This document shows positions 42,761 through 54,403 of a DNA stretch of 64,000 bases, in pieces. The notes below the pieces were generated by a model. The model was not told the DNA's origin, made no database searches, and saw only the letters and a program-made list of their open reading frames with translations. Numbering within the stretch: position 1 is the first letter of the stretch; the number at the start of each line of letters is the position of its first letter. The stretch is from Bremia lactucae. Its lineage: Eukaryota; Oomycota; Peronosporomycetes; Peronosporales; Peronosporaceae. A program made the translations under genes and the position numbers. Location of the stretch: positions 24,273 to 88,272 of the forward strand of contig NW_027152182.1 in assembly GCF_004359215.1 (NCBI RefSeq), written 5' to 3'.

Positions 42761-43006
42761 CTGTCCAAACTGGACAGCATGGCCAAGATGGCATCATTCC
42801 CTGCCCATTTGATCTGCCTACAGTAACAGCTACACAAATATGTGCTTTTAAAGTGTTTAACTACGGTCGAACTCATTCGTTTTGACCGCACTCCTTTCTA
42901 TGTCACTTAGAAAGGAGTAGTTTTCACGCGAAACGTGATGCGTATTTGCATTATCATCTAACATGTCCATGTTAGATAATGAATTGTGGTCCTTGGACGG
43001 ACTACA
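42761..43006. other. Leader region of element D2
   Basis: Lies between gag and the primer-binding site; a short minus frame (42,857-43,102) runs into the LTR and is not convincing. Confidence 0.4.
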
Positions 43007-43017
43007 AAGTGCTACCA
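43007..43017 (-). other. Primer-binding site of element D2
   Basis: The minus strand after the LTR reads CC then TGGTAGCACTT, identical to the site of element C1 although the LTRs belong to different families. Confidence 0.65.
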
Positions 43018-43019
43018 GG

Positions 43020-43449
43020 TGTAACGGGGTACTGCCGACTTGTACTGCTTCAGTACAAGTCCACTTCGCACTGCTTCGATGCGAGTAGTGCCTCACGTAC
43101 ACTTGTACGTGCAGAGGAAAACTCTCTTTTATAACACTTGCTTTAAATAGGGTTAAAAGAAAATTGTATCTAATATAATTCAGTTCTTCTGTTTCTATCC
43201 ATTTAATACTAACTTAATTACAAACTATACAAAACATGTAGTAAAGTCTTAACCGTCTCTCTCTTTGCGCGCGTCCAGCGCTGACTGGACCGCGGAGAAA
43301 GTAGATATAATGGCCAATATCTACCAATGGATAAGCTTTCCGAATTTTACTACGTAAAGTAATATTCTCCAAATATTGTCTACCTTTTAAATAATATTAA
43401 TTTACAACTTTTAAGTTTTAAATTTCATGTAACGGTACACCCCGTTACA
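43020..43449 (-). repeat. 5' LTR of element D2 (family D)
   Basis: TGTAACGGGG to CCCCGTTACA, 430 bp. It pairs with 36,896-37,335; the two LTRs are clearly similar but differ at many positions, so the insertion is not very young. The flanking five bases (AAAGT and TAAAA) do not match, so no target duplication supports a single insertion event. Confidence 0.88.
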
Positions 43450-43561
43450 TAAAAGTATTTGATGGTTATAATCAATGCTTAGAGGTACGCCAAATAGATG
43501 TGGGTACTTGTCGATCACAGCAAGTCTAAAACTTGCGTATAATACGGCATTTAAGCGAAAA

Positions 43562-44037
43562 TGTAGGCGGGCACTTCTATTGCAGCCATGCTTTACTATG
43601 CACACAATTTCAAGCACAGTGAGGAAGCGGTGTGACCGTCTTCTCTCACGTTCAGTGAGTTAGTCGGTGGACGCCTAAGCGACCTCACTCAACGAACTAG
43701 GTACCTTAGGACAAATGTCGTCATGGAAGCGGTTACCCGGCTTCACGTGCGCACTCGTTATGTAGGAAGTAGTTCTAAGACTGATATATATTTAAACGAA
43801 TTCAATTTATTTTTTTTCTTAACAAATCAATAGATTCCACCTCTAAAGTTGTGCACTCCTACATTGCAAGCGTATTATTCTGAATACCTCGGATTACGGA
43901 TGACGCTAGCGTGCCAAATCTTGGGCTTCAGGGCTCAAGCTTCATGATCGTCATCCCTTTCAATGTGAGTACACCAATGTGCATCACATACACAAGAATG
44001 GCTCACTTTGTGCACTACACCCGAGGGGAGGTCTCCG
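43562..44037 (-). repeat. 3' LTR of element F (family A), one end lost
   Basis: Starts TGTAGGCGGGCA and aligns with other A LTRs up to about 44,037 (CACCCGAGGGGAGGTCT), after which the usual CCCGTTACA end is replaced by unrelated sequence leading into the antisense ORF. The end loss removes the polypurine tract. Confidence 0.8.
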
Positions 44038-44081
44038 TACTGCGCTGTGCACATTTAGTGTGATATCACACGGCGCCTGAC

Positions 44082-45416
44082 ATGCCACCTAAGAAGGGCA
44101 AAGCTAAAGGGTTGTCTGAAAAGACACCCACACAACCACGCACAAAGCGCACGCGCAGCGATAAAACGTCACCGTCACCTAGCGCCACAGTAACATCGCC
44201 GACAGCTGCTGCCGCTGCTGTTGCGCTGTTAGCTGAACTTAATGATCCATCCCACTTTCGCAGTGAGGATGTAGATCCGTCGCTCGTTGTTGACTACAAT
44301 GAGTTGTCACCGCTGCAATCACCTCATAGTAGTGATGAGTTCAGCGAGCTAATGGGGAAGGGTAATGGCGCTATTTTGCCCATCCAAACTTCACCCATTG
44401 CTCCTAACATGAAGACGCCCATCGTTGCGAGGGCAAACTTGCCTTTAGTCAACAATGTAGCTGTCTCGTCGTCTGCGCTAGCTAATGCAGCGACCATTCA
44501 TGAGAGCACTGCCCATAGAGGTGTAGCTGCTTCTCAGTTGGGTAAACTCCCCAACATCTGTCGTTCAAACATTCACACACAATAGGTCTGACGCAGAGCC
44601 TGAGTGTAAAGCTCCACCGACGGCACGTAAACGTGTCCAGTCGGTGTCACAAGCCAGTCGTATTGAACGCGGCTATATGACTGGAAACAGACCCCTTACG
44701 CCACCTCCATCCAAATGGCCTCGTTCGGACGAAACTAGGGCGTCGCTCCTAGAGCGTGCCATTAGAGACGCTCATAATTATTATGGCGTCTACAATTCAT
44801 GGAAGGCTTACGGAAGAATATTGGGCCGTATTTCCCCAATCCCGGTCGTGTCGCATTCGAATAAATCAACTGACCAATACGAAGCAGAATTCTTGCGCCG
44901 CTTTCAGCCACATTCCGATGTGGCGAAACAATGGTCGCAGCGAATTATTTTCGCTCGCTTGCTTGGAGAGAAATCACGAGCGGTACTGTACCCCCCCTGT
45001 TTCTTCTCATCACGCTGCTCCTGCTAGTCCATTCGGAACTAGCGGAGCGACAACTGGTGCATCTTCTCAAAGGCAGACACTAGGCCCGGTACATTAACTG
45101 TTTCCCAAGAGTCGAAACTCTTCGGGCATCCTCTCCATTGGACGAGGACCTGAAGCTTATGCTTCAAGGAGCGGTGGGCAAGCAACCTTATAACAAGGAA
45201 GCGTTGGGTCTTAGCAGCACCCACCAATGCAGGCAGCGCCCGATAGGAGTGGTAATTACACCCACCTATTCGCGGCAGCCTATCCTTCTTCCGTTCAGTT
45301 GCAGGCGCTGCTGAGCGACGTTAGACTCACGGTCGGCGTCACCATCGGTCTCCTTAGACGAGTAGGGTATGTGATCTCTTCTAATTCAACATACCATTAT
45401 AGACGATCCACGTAAA
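44082..45416 (+). pseudogene. Antisense ORF of element F
   Basis: Begins at ATG 44,082, 167 uninterrupted codons: a Lys/Arg-rich start (MPPKKGKAKGLSEK, a possible nuclear signal), a Ser/Thr/Ala-rich stretch, then VDPSLVVDYNELSPLQS and an acidic-Ser patch. After a frameshift, 44,644-45,027 reads SQASRIERGYMTGNRPLTPP and a helical region (AIRDAHNYYGVYNSWKAYGR, QYEAEFLRRF). Further frames up to 45,416 lie opposite the chromodomain. The SLxVDYxE-acidic motif is shared with the D ORF (SLEVDYECDS), suggesting common ancestry. It is convergent with pol. Confidence 0.68.
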
Positions 45417-48400
45417 AGACGGGGAGCGTCTTCATATACGGCGAGAGTGTGATCCTAAAATTTAGATCTTCAACCTCCTCGACCACCGTAGACGGCTCGA
45501 TGAAACGGGCCAAAATATTTCGTAGTATCTTCAGGATGTACAGCAGCTGCATTTTTAGGTAGGGAAGCAATATTTTTCCCACTCTAAAGCATTCACTGCT
45601 TTTGCAACCATGTTAGTCCGCGTATTGTTTTTTCTTGTCCTGTGCGCTTGCTATCGCGTCCCAGACTAGCGGACAGAGCGTTGAGCCTCGCTCATGCTTT
45701 AGCATCAAACTCGCCTATGACACCACCCGAGAGGTCGGTCTTAGGACGTAATTGTCAATAACGAAACATCGTTATCGTCTAGTAGCACAAGCAATTCTTG
45801 CCGTGACTCCGAACTGACACCCTTAGGCGTCGTGACCACTGCTAAACTGGCAGGGTCATGAGTCAAGTATCTGCCGTCGACATGATAACCTCACGGCTCA
45901 TCGTTATTTCGGCGAAAGTATGCCCCTCTTCCGCAATTACACCGAGGGTAGTAATAGGCCCCCCACTAAAACTCGGGCTGCGCACAGATGAGACTGGCGT
46001 CCGAGGATGGCGCAACCCGTTTATATAAAATGGTGTCTCACCCGTACTGGCGTGGGCACTATCATTAATAACAAATCCACGAAGGGCAATTGTTTGCTCC
46101 ATTCTTCGGGAGTCGCTACCGTGCGCAATACATCCGCGCGACCCGATTGGCACTTTCCGTTTGGCCACCTATCTGGGGATGATTGGCTGTAGACATTGGA
46201 GCTTGCTACCCAGCAGCTCAAACACATGACGCCAACGACCCGACGTAAAACGTGGAAACCGGTCCGATACTATGGACCTGGTCATCCCGTGTAGTCGTTA
46301 CTGATGATCCAAGAACAAGAAAGTTGCCTCCTTGCCTGTGATCGTGGTGCTTCATGGTGCTAACTGAACCATTTTGCTCAGTGCGTCTACAAAGACGACG
46401 AGCCTCGTCCGATCCTTGTGGTCAGGCGGCATGCCAAACATGAAGTCCAGACTGACCGACTTCCAACAATCCGTTGGAATCGACTTCGGCTTCAATTGCG
46501 CACTGCTGGACGGTGCAGTGAAATTTGCAATACTTCGTTAAGCTGCTTATGATTATTACTCGCCGTAGAACTCGGAAATTCTGACACTGTTCGCAGGAGC
46601 AAATATAGTTGGCCATCCATCGATATAGGTGGGGCCACCAAAATCCTCTCACATCGTAAGAATTTATTTTCACGGCCCAGATGCTTACTTAATGGTGCTC
46701 GTGAAGTATTTTCAACTTGAGATCTCTATATAGATTCTTAAGGGATCACAAGGTGACAGCTGATGTCATAAAAGACCATCGCCGTAGCTAAATCGACCAA
46801 GCTTAGCCCTCAGGTGCGACGGAAGGGAGACCTTTCGTCCACCGAAGTGATTCAACAGCAGGCGACAATGTTCTTCCGGACTGTAGCTCTCCTTTATTTT
46901 GTAGGTTGACGAGCTTGTCACGTGATAGACCTTCACGGCTACCAACATCGACGACTTAACTTGTGCCGTAGCACTAGACACACTTCCCTGGTGCCTTGCC
47001 TCGAAGTCTGGTCTGCGCGATATCGCTTCAGCCAAGGCATTCGACTAACTGGCTTATATTAAACTTTGGAATTAAATCCAGAGAAGAATGTAAGCGATCT
47101 TGCCATTCTAGGCGAGAAGTGCGGTGAATTTATTGCAGGCCGCGGTGATGCGTAAATCCGTATAACCACAAATAACCCCCATTCGGTGCCCAATAGGTGT
47201 CCTCGAAACTTGAGAAGAGCAAACTTTATTGAAAATAACTCCTTGTCATGCACAGGGTAGTTCAGTTTCGCGGATTTTTAAAGCCGGGACTGATAAGAGA
47301 TGACACAGTCAACGCCGTCGTCATCCTTATGCATGAGCGCGCTGCCGATTACAAAATTGCTTGCATCGTAGACGACGCTTAAGGGCTTATTTGCTTCTGG
47401 CAATGCCAAAACCGGTGTCTCTACAAGAAATTGCTTCACTGATATGCCCAACGCATACTTTTGTTTCCTTGACCAAACTCATTCCCCCCCCTGCGTTCTG
47501 CGTTCTTTTTGAGGAGGTCAGACAAGGGATTAGTACGTTCTGCATAATTCTTGATGTGCTTATGCAAGTAATTAGAGAGCCCTAGAAATTGGCGCAAATT
47601 CTTAAATGTCGAGGGATCGGCCATTCCTTTACAGCCTGCATCATAGGTACACATGGTGTACGAGCAGTCTAAGTCTGCTCGCACACCATGTGTACCTATG
47701 ATGCAGCCCAGCACAGGTTTCTCGGGGACCTATACGACGCACTTTTGCAAGTTGACGTACAATTGGGCGTCACCCAGAGTCTGCAACACAGCGTCTAAAT
47801 GACGCTTGTGCGACTCTACTTCTCTCAGCCCGTCTTAGGCCCAACTGTGCACGAATACATCGTCAAAGTAATGAGGCGCGTAGGAACGATGCTGCGCATC
47901 ACGTGAGCCACCACTCGGTTGAATGTCGCCAAGTCGTTTCTCAAACCTTGGGGCACCACAAGCCATTCCCAAAGCATACTGCGTCGGGTGCTTATTGCCC
48001 ATTTTGGCTACATCAGACTCTCTCATGAGTACCTGGTAGTAGTCATTTTCTAAGTTCAACACTGAAAAGACAGTTGACCTCCTCATGGAAATCAATAAGA
48101 CATCTTTACGCGGGATAGGCGTGCGCGCCGGTATGGTGGCCGTGTTCAGCTTATTGTTAGCTTTAACCACGCGCCATCCACCTGTACACAGAAGGTCGGA
48201 CTGCAGTGAGGTCACTTGCTCTCAAGTACATGTCCCGCCTTGGCTCGCTTGCTTTTTCGGCAACGGCCATTGCCTGCTTGGTGCCAGGTTCCAAATCAAT
48301 TTCGTGCCCGATCCCCCTATCGACCGGTAGGCGGATCGGCTTTTCTTCTGGGAACACATCACGGTGTTTCCACCATAATTAAAAAGGGGGCTGTCTTTCA
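45039..48400 (-). pseudogene. pol: Pol of element F, YFDD kept but frame broken
   Basis: Minus-strand A/C-family pol. The RT has TPIPRKDVLL (about 48,130) and a catalytic site APHYFDDVFVHS (about 47,895-47,850) with both Asp residues. A 32-bp-arm hairpin at 47,636-47,706 interrupts it just after. RNase H (HDKELFSIKFALLKF, 47,253-47,200), an integrase zinc piece (YICSCEQCQNF, about 46,615), later integrase pieces (46,168-45,863), a GPY/F-type LPVFYVDRL (45,420-45,397) and a chromodomain (QRFLVIRLLAHRSLKHK, VQWRGCPKSFDSWE; 45,200-45,090) follow. Numerous frameshifts. Confidence 0.85.
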
Positions 48401-49470
48401 AGGCATCCCATCCTTGAGCACGAATCGTTTCTTTTCGTCTGTTTCCAAGACACTCTCGTCCATTATGATGACAAGCAGCACTCCACCAAGTTCTCTTCTG
48501 GAACTGTTGCGACTACTTCATGGATTCCTTCCTTTTATTCGGCAAGGTACAGATACAAAGACACCTCCGGGAGATTCACTATCTCCTCGGCAGATTTTCA
48601 AGACGGGCTAGAGCACCTCGACTGAGGATGCCTTCGCCATTTCGTCTTTGACGGCCTTGAACACTTCTTTCGAAGGCCCGTCCCCTTTGACCGACACTTA
48701 GTCGTAGGTCACTCGTTTTGACGTACCTTTGATCGTCTTTAGTTGTCGGTTACTCGGTTTCCGAGTCACCACGACCTTTGACTGGGAAGCGGGTGCCGTT
48801 GCTCTCTCGGCTAACGCACCACTTCCAAACGCACCAGGCTCTAGGCTCTGTGCCGGTTCTTGATCTACTGTCACAAGTTCTCGGCTCGGTGTAGGATCAG
48901 TGGATGCATGACTACTTGTCATCGTCCTTCTCGCTACACCAGTCCCTCCGGGCTGGGTAGGACTTGGTGACGTTTGACATCCCGTCAACGCACCCTCAAC
49001 TGTGTTCGACACCACATCAGCTGCATAGGCCTCTTACAGGAGGACATCCTATTCGGTGTCCTGCGTAGATTTAGCAACGGTGCTTGTACGCCAGTCTATC
49101 CATGGTTAATGTCTTGCAAACCATGGCATGCCTAGGATGAGGTTATACAAATTTCTTTCTACAATAGAAGTCACTTAACTGAATTCGAGCTTAACTTGAG
49201 CTCCCTCAGACTTTACGAGCACGCCGTTTGCTAAACGAACCGTCACCTCGTTTAGCTTGCCATCCTGGCAAAGCGACTCATAATCGCCGATCTCTGTTTA
49301 AAAGCCGCGAGTTTCACAAAATTCTGTGAAGCACCCGAATCCACGAGAAGGGTCATCACATGGTCATAGCCTCGTACTCGAGCGCTATACACCAGCAGGG
49401 TTAAGGTTAGAACTTTCGGCACTTCAGGGACTAGCTACCCATTTGTTTGATAGCTCTGAGCTAATGGGTA
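48401..49470 (-). pseudogene. Protease and protease-RT linker of element F
   Basis: The minus strand at about 49,370-49,315 gives VMTLLVDSGASQNFV, with the catalytic Asp kept, in contrast to element C1. The linker (49,015-48,698) contains SQSKVVVTRKPSNRQLKTIK, the same stretch as in C1 (6900-6800) and the 63.6 kb copy. Several stops. Confidence 0.8.
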
Positions 49471-50610
49471 GCTTAGAGTTCGCGTCCGTAGGTCATCCCG
49501 CACCTACTCCGCTCCTGCATTTACCGAGCCCTCAGGGTTCGATGCAGCACTCATGCGTCTTGCACGCCGGTTCCTGCCATCATTCTCCGGGTAGAGAGCC
49601 CTCTTGCTGGGCGTTTAGCATCAGCAGGAGCTCTGGCATAGCAGCGAGCCATCGTATGGCCGCGCTTGCCGCACTTGTAGCAGACTACGTCTGCATTGAC
49701 CAACTTCATACGAGTGGCATCGAGCCTATCAGCCGACGGATTACTAAGCTGTCGCCGAGGCACTGTTAAAAAATTGCCTCTCAACTAAGGCAATATGGAT
49801 TGCCTCTTCCATCGTCGACGGCACCTTTCTAAAAAAAAGCCTGTCAAGGTGGGCTGTGCCGCAGTCCAATCATGAACGAGCACCTTAATGTGTTTTAGTG
49901 TCGACTCACACTAACGGACGACGAAAGCGAGCGCATCTCCTGCACATATTCTTGCAGGGATCGCTTCGCCTGTCGCGCTCCAAAAAGCGCGCCTGAAGCA
50001 ACACTTCGCTGTTCGGCGGCTAATACGTTGCGCTAATCTTTGTCTTGAAGATTGCCCGTTAAGGGAACGCCTTACCGTCCGCCATAAGCGCCGAGAAAGC
50101 CCACTCTGAGACCTTGCCGCGCAAATGCTACATGGCGTACGACACCATCCGGGTGTCGTACTCGATGAGCTGCGCCACACCGTATTGCTCCACGCCTAAC
50201 GGCCAGTAGACAATCGTGTGCGCTGCAGTTCCATCGAAATTGGGCGGGTCCATCCGAACGGACCTCGGCTTATGCAGCTGAGCGGAATCCATCTCAACAG
50301 TCCTGTTGACATTCGTTACGCCCGCTCCGAGCCTGCTCATGCCTAAGCTCATCCTGAATCTTAGTGACGGACTCCGCCGCAGCTTGGCTGTGTTCCTCGG
50401 ACGCGCCGCTTCGCTGTCTGAGCACAAATACCTCAACTGCTCCAACAGAGCAACATATTGCTAAGGAGGACTGCACAAGAGCCTGGCCAGGGCTTGCTCT
50501 CCAAGTCCCTACGCCAATTGCTCTGCCACCTCCCGATGATGTTCGGAGAGTGGGGGGAATGAGCCCAATCGATGCTAAGGCTCATCCTAACTGACACGCT
50601 TAGAGAGACA
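49471..50610 (-). pseudogene. gag: Gag of element F
   Basis: Minus-strand pieces: Gln/Glu-rich N-terminus at 50,520-50,290, capsid pieces at 50,180-49,870, and the zinc knuckle CYKCGKRGHTMARC (about 49,690-49,645). The order and spacing match C1 and C3. Stops and frame changes break it. Confidence 0.8.
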
Positions 50611-50641
50611 GGTAGAGAGAAGAATTACAAGTGTTACCAAG

Positions 50642-51075
50642 TGTAGGCGGGCATTTATAACGCAGCCACTCTCTACTATGCACACACCTTCAAGCACTGT
50701 GAGGAAGTGGTGCGACCGTCTCCTCTCACTGCAGTGAGGTAGTTGGTGAACGCCTAAGCAACCTCACTCAACGAACTAGGTACGTTAGGACAAGATTCGT
50801 CACGGAAGCGGTTACCCACCTTCACGTGCGCACTGTTATCTTTTTAGGAAGTAGTTTTAAGACTGATTATATTTTATAGAATAGAATATACTTCTTTTTT
50901 AAATAATCAATAGATGACACATCTTTAGATGTGCACCCCTACAGGGTGACTCACTTTGTGCACCACACTCAAGCGGAGGTCTATTTACTTCACATGAGGT
51001 AATTAACCATCCCATTAAGTATACCAAGTGTACTTTATGGGTTTGTGTATCATAGGGCAACTTTAGCCCGTTAGA
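50642..51075 (-). repeat. 5' LTR of element F (family A)
   Basis: TGTAGGCGGGCA to CCCGTTAGA, 434 bp. The minus strand next to it reads CTTGGTAACACTT, a primer-binding site with one change from the C1/D2 motif. It pairs with 43,562-44,037. Confidence 0.87.
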
Positions 51076-51448
51076 GAAAGAACTAGCATTCCGCACTGCA
51101 CTACGGCTAAAGCTGATTTATTTAATATTTACGTTAGTGTCCTGCTATTCACGAGTTATTGAATCTTGTATGGGACCTTAATAGTGGCGCCAGATCTGTA
51201 TGGTGCTTTTCAGTGCAACAATCATTACCTAACTTTCGGCCCGAGCAAAGACCGATCTGGCTCTACATTAACTCAACAGTGAATGCGAAGGATACCGAAA
51301 AAGCCTTTATTGCCCACTAAGGGCAACTTAATTCGTTGGTATGGAATGACCAACGAACGTTACAAAAATTCGTTGTAAGACTAATCCACGCTTCACAAGC
51401 CAGGTTTTCATCGATGCCTTTTCCGACATCGGTAGTTTACATACGAAA
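51076..51448 (+). pseudogene. Fragment of an E-type antisense ORF
   Basis: From about 51,300 to 51,440 the sequence matches the plus-strand ORF of E1 and E3 (region around 31,860-31,980 and 54,965-55,100, for example AATTCGTTGGTATGGAATGA). The 200 bases before it are unassigned. It stops at a junction with D-type protease-linker sequence. Confidence 0.55.
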
Positions 51449-52100
51449 TCACAGTGGTACTAACGACTGAACCACAGGTGAGGCCATCGCACTCACGCGT
51501 AGGAAATTCACACATGTGGACGCTCCAAGACGTTCATCAGATGGCCATCTGATGGCCATCTGATGAACAAGAGGCAGGCATCGTAACGGATTGATGCTGC
51601 CAATTATGCATTGCTCGTACTTTCTGAGCCGTAGTATTCGCAGGATGATATCAAATTTGTCATCCAAATCCAGTACAATGGAAAAATCCTTGTACTGTTT
51701 CTCTTTTACGTGTATCTACACGTTTCTTACCTGTTACTATGCGCCTGTTGTAAGGCACACTGTCGTCCTCGTTAGATGTATACCGCGCTCAACGAACTTG
51801 AGCTTATTATAATCTAGCAAACGGCGTCGAACGAAATCTTTGGCGCCACACAATCAGGTAGGGAGCGAAGTAACAAATCATTTATCAATTTGATTTGCAA
51901 GGTGATGAGGGCAACGCCATCACCAGGGGCAATAACACACAGTGACTGTGTGTTGGGAGCAATTGTTGACGTTGCTGGATCAGTATATCGCTCCGCATCT
52001 ACTGACCCCGACCGTTTCTTACGGCCTGCGTCGCCGTTGCAATATTGCAACCGCGTCGGAACCACATCCTCCGCCTTTCTTAGAGGTTGATCATTTTTGC
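51449..52100 (-). pseudogene. D-type protease fragment
   Basis: Minus-strand remnant with the palindromic SDGHL codons duplicated (51,532-51,568), VLDLDDKFDIIL (51,690-51,640) and diverged protease codons to about 51,890. It matches 41,270-41,640 of D2 and lacks RT, RNase H and integrase. Joined at its left to an E-type antisense fragment. Confidence 0.7.
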
Positions 52101-53095
52101 TTAGTGGTTCTTGGCACTGGGTGATCCACCTGTTTTGCCTCGATTAAGAGACGCTAGACCAAGCTGTCTCAATAGAGGAATAGAAGAGATTCAGCCCGAA
52201 ACAGGCTTTCGTCCACTCGATTCCTATCGTCCATTGATATGACAAGAATTCGAAGGTCCAGAATTAATAAATCTGTGTTTATTTGAGAGCGAGAAACCTC
52301 GCTCTTCAAGTTGCAATAGATTGCAAAGATGCAATCACTGCCAGAGACAGAGCACTTCCCGTATAAGTAAAAATTTCTACTTGACGGGACCATCCAAGAC
52401 CTGTTCGTTCATTAATCGATTTATTCATAATATAACTCACTAGATATCGTGTATGCTGGGCGTTAGCCTGAATGCAACGCTTGCCCTGCTTCAAATCCAG
52501 ACATCTGCTCGAGCCCTGGATTCGGCACGTGGCGGCTCAAACGTTTGTCTCAGCCGGGTCTTAATTACCTCATACAAATGTGTCGTGAAGCTCGAGCCCG
52601 ATTGCCCAAGATTTAAGGCGTCCGGACAAGATGGACATGCCAAATTTACTACGTCGTATCGTCATCGCTGCGGCTTTAGTTCGACGAACCATCTTAACAA
52701 GGAGTCGCCTGTGACTGCCTTAGACTTGAAGATATTAAACTTTAGGCTTTCTGGTCGATGTGAATGCGTCGGCCCGCCAGCAGCATGTAATTGGTGCTAT
52801 CTCAACAGATATGCCTGTTGAGAGCTTGCTGGTAAAGCACTTTTTCTGGGGCCGCGTCGAGTACATGTTGAATGAAATTGGCGATAGCCCCATGTTGATC
52901 GTCCTTTGGTAGGGCGAACATTGCGCTAATGGCTGGACCACCTACAGTCGCGCTCATACGTTCGACCGCTTCTCATTTAGGGTGAACTAAGGGATCCGAC
53001 ATGGTCATGTTGGGTGAAGAACGAGGGAGCTTCCGCACCCCTTATGAAGGCTTCCACACCAAGCGCGGGTGTTTGTATGTGGTATCTGAACAGAT
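52101..53095 (-). pseudogene. D-type gag fragment
   Basis: Minus-strand codons match the D2 gag: the stretch 52,620-52,480 parallels the capsid piece with a RLRQTFEPPRAE-like sequence, and 52,330-52,230 parallels the region before the zinc knuckle. No continuous frame of length. Lies next to the primer-binding site and LTR E2. Confidence 0.6.
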
Positions 53096-53112
53096 CACGG
53101 AGTGCTACAAGG

Positions 53113-53581
53113 TATAACGAGGCACCTTTTGTAAGTAATGTCTCAGTACTAGCTAACTGATATTCGTGAAGGTAAAATGCCTCAAAACAGTTCGCGTACA
53201 CGAAGTGCAGAGGAAGGGCTTTGAGATGCTAAGAGCTCCTAGCAGCTGAAGATCAATACTAAGGAGACTTAGCAAAGGAACAAGTAGAACGGTACTTATA
53301 AAATAAATTCCTGTGTCATGCGATCTAGTTTAAATGACTTCTATGTATTAATTTAATCATGTATTGCGACTCATTGCTCACCGCCCATTCGTGCGACTAG
53401 CAGTGATTGGCGGAGTTGATTATAAAATATATATAACTGATGAGCAGAATTGTCACATTGCCACTACAAAATTACTGTGTTTGGTGGTATTCGCAACATT
53501 ACGAATAAGAAAAAATGTAATTATCCTTTATAATCCCTCTTAGAGGAAAAAATGTATATGTACCGGGACAGTCTGTTACAC
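53113..53581 (-). repeat. 5' LTR of the rearranged element at 51.3-53.1 kb (family E)
   Basis: Starts TATAACGAGGCACC (degenerate TGTAACGGGG) and ends GTCTGTTACA, 469 bp. The minus strand beside it reads CCTTGTAGCACT, a degenerate primer-binding site, which makes this a 5' LTR. Confidence 0.75.
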
Positions 53582-53598
53582 TAAATGTCTGTTTTTTT

Positions 53599-54096
53599 GA
53601 AACGTGGCACCCTTTGCTAGTACTGATAACGGCACTAATAAACCTACACTGATTATAGTGAAGGTGGGGCGCCTCGACTACTTCACGTACACGACGTGCA
53701 GAGGAAGGTTCTAAGTAGCTAAGAAGTCTTGGCTACTAAAGGTAAATTCTAAGGCTGTAGAATAGAGTAAAAGTAAAACTGTATGGATATATTCAGTCTC
53801 TACGTAACGATCTTCTATCAACTACTGACTTTATTATATTAATAACTAACTATGTCTGGCGCACCGCACAATCTTGTCTTGTGACGATTGGCGGGGTTGA
53901 TCCAAACTTGAATCAACCAATCAATAGAACTGATGTCTTATTGCGTCAAAATTATTAAATATGGTAGTATGGTACTATTAAGTAAAATTAATAGATAATA
54001 ACTTTGTACTTCAAAATTTATTACCTCTTATACGAAAAAATATTTATTATTTCTCTTATAGATAATAATAGTTATGAATAGGACACCCATATGGCA
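53599..54096 (-). repeat. 3' LTR of element E3 (family E)
   Basis: Starts TGAAACGTGGCACC and aligns with E1 and E2 LTRs up to about GGACACCC at 54,088. Only 17 bases separate it from the previous E LTR, so two E LTRs stand in tandem. Confidence 0.75.
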
Positions 54097-54245
54097 CGCA
54101 TCGGAAGTAATTTGCACTTACCAATAAGCATCCCTATTTCGATGTGATGAAACAGCGTGGCGAAACCCAGCGCGCATCAACGCCGACGTCTGGGATGGAG
54201 TCCACAGATTTCGGAATGTGTGACTAAACTGGGCGAAAAAGCATT
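54089..54245. other. About 150-bp insertion at the LTR-polypurine junction of E3
   Basis: In E1 the LTR end and the pyrimidine-rich tract before the antisense ORF are contiguous. Here unrelated, GC-richer DNA (including GCGTGGCGAAACCCAGCGCG) separates them. It matches nothing else recognised in the window. Confidence 0.6.
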
Positions 54246-54403
54246 CACCCTTTCCTTATCCAACAGTCACAATAGTGACTGATGTGGAGTGACAGAGATA
54301 TACTATTATGCCTTTCCCTGTAAATTTTGCAGTATTGGTTTCTTATTTGAAACTTCAATTTTATTGCATAATTGATTTTGCTCAAAAATCGATTCATTTG
54401 CGC

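Noticed and set aside
43450..43561. Possible small gene between LTR D2 and LTR F
   Set aside because: Only 112 bases, no credible frame and no RNA-gene fold seen.
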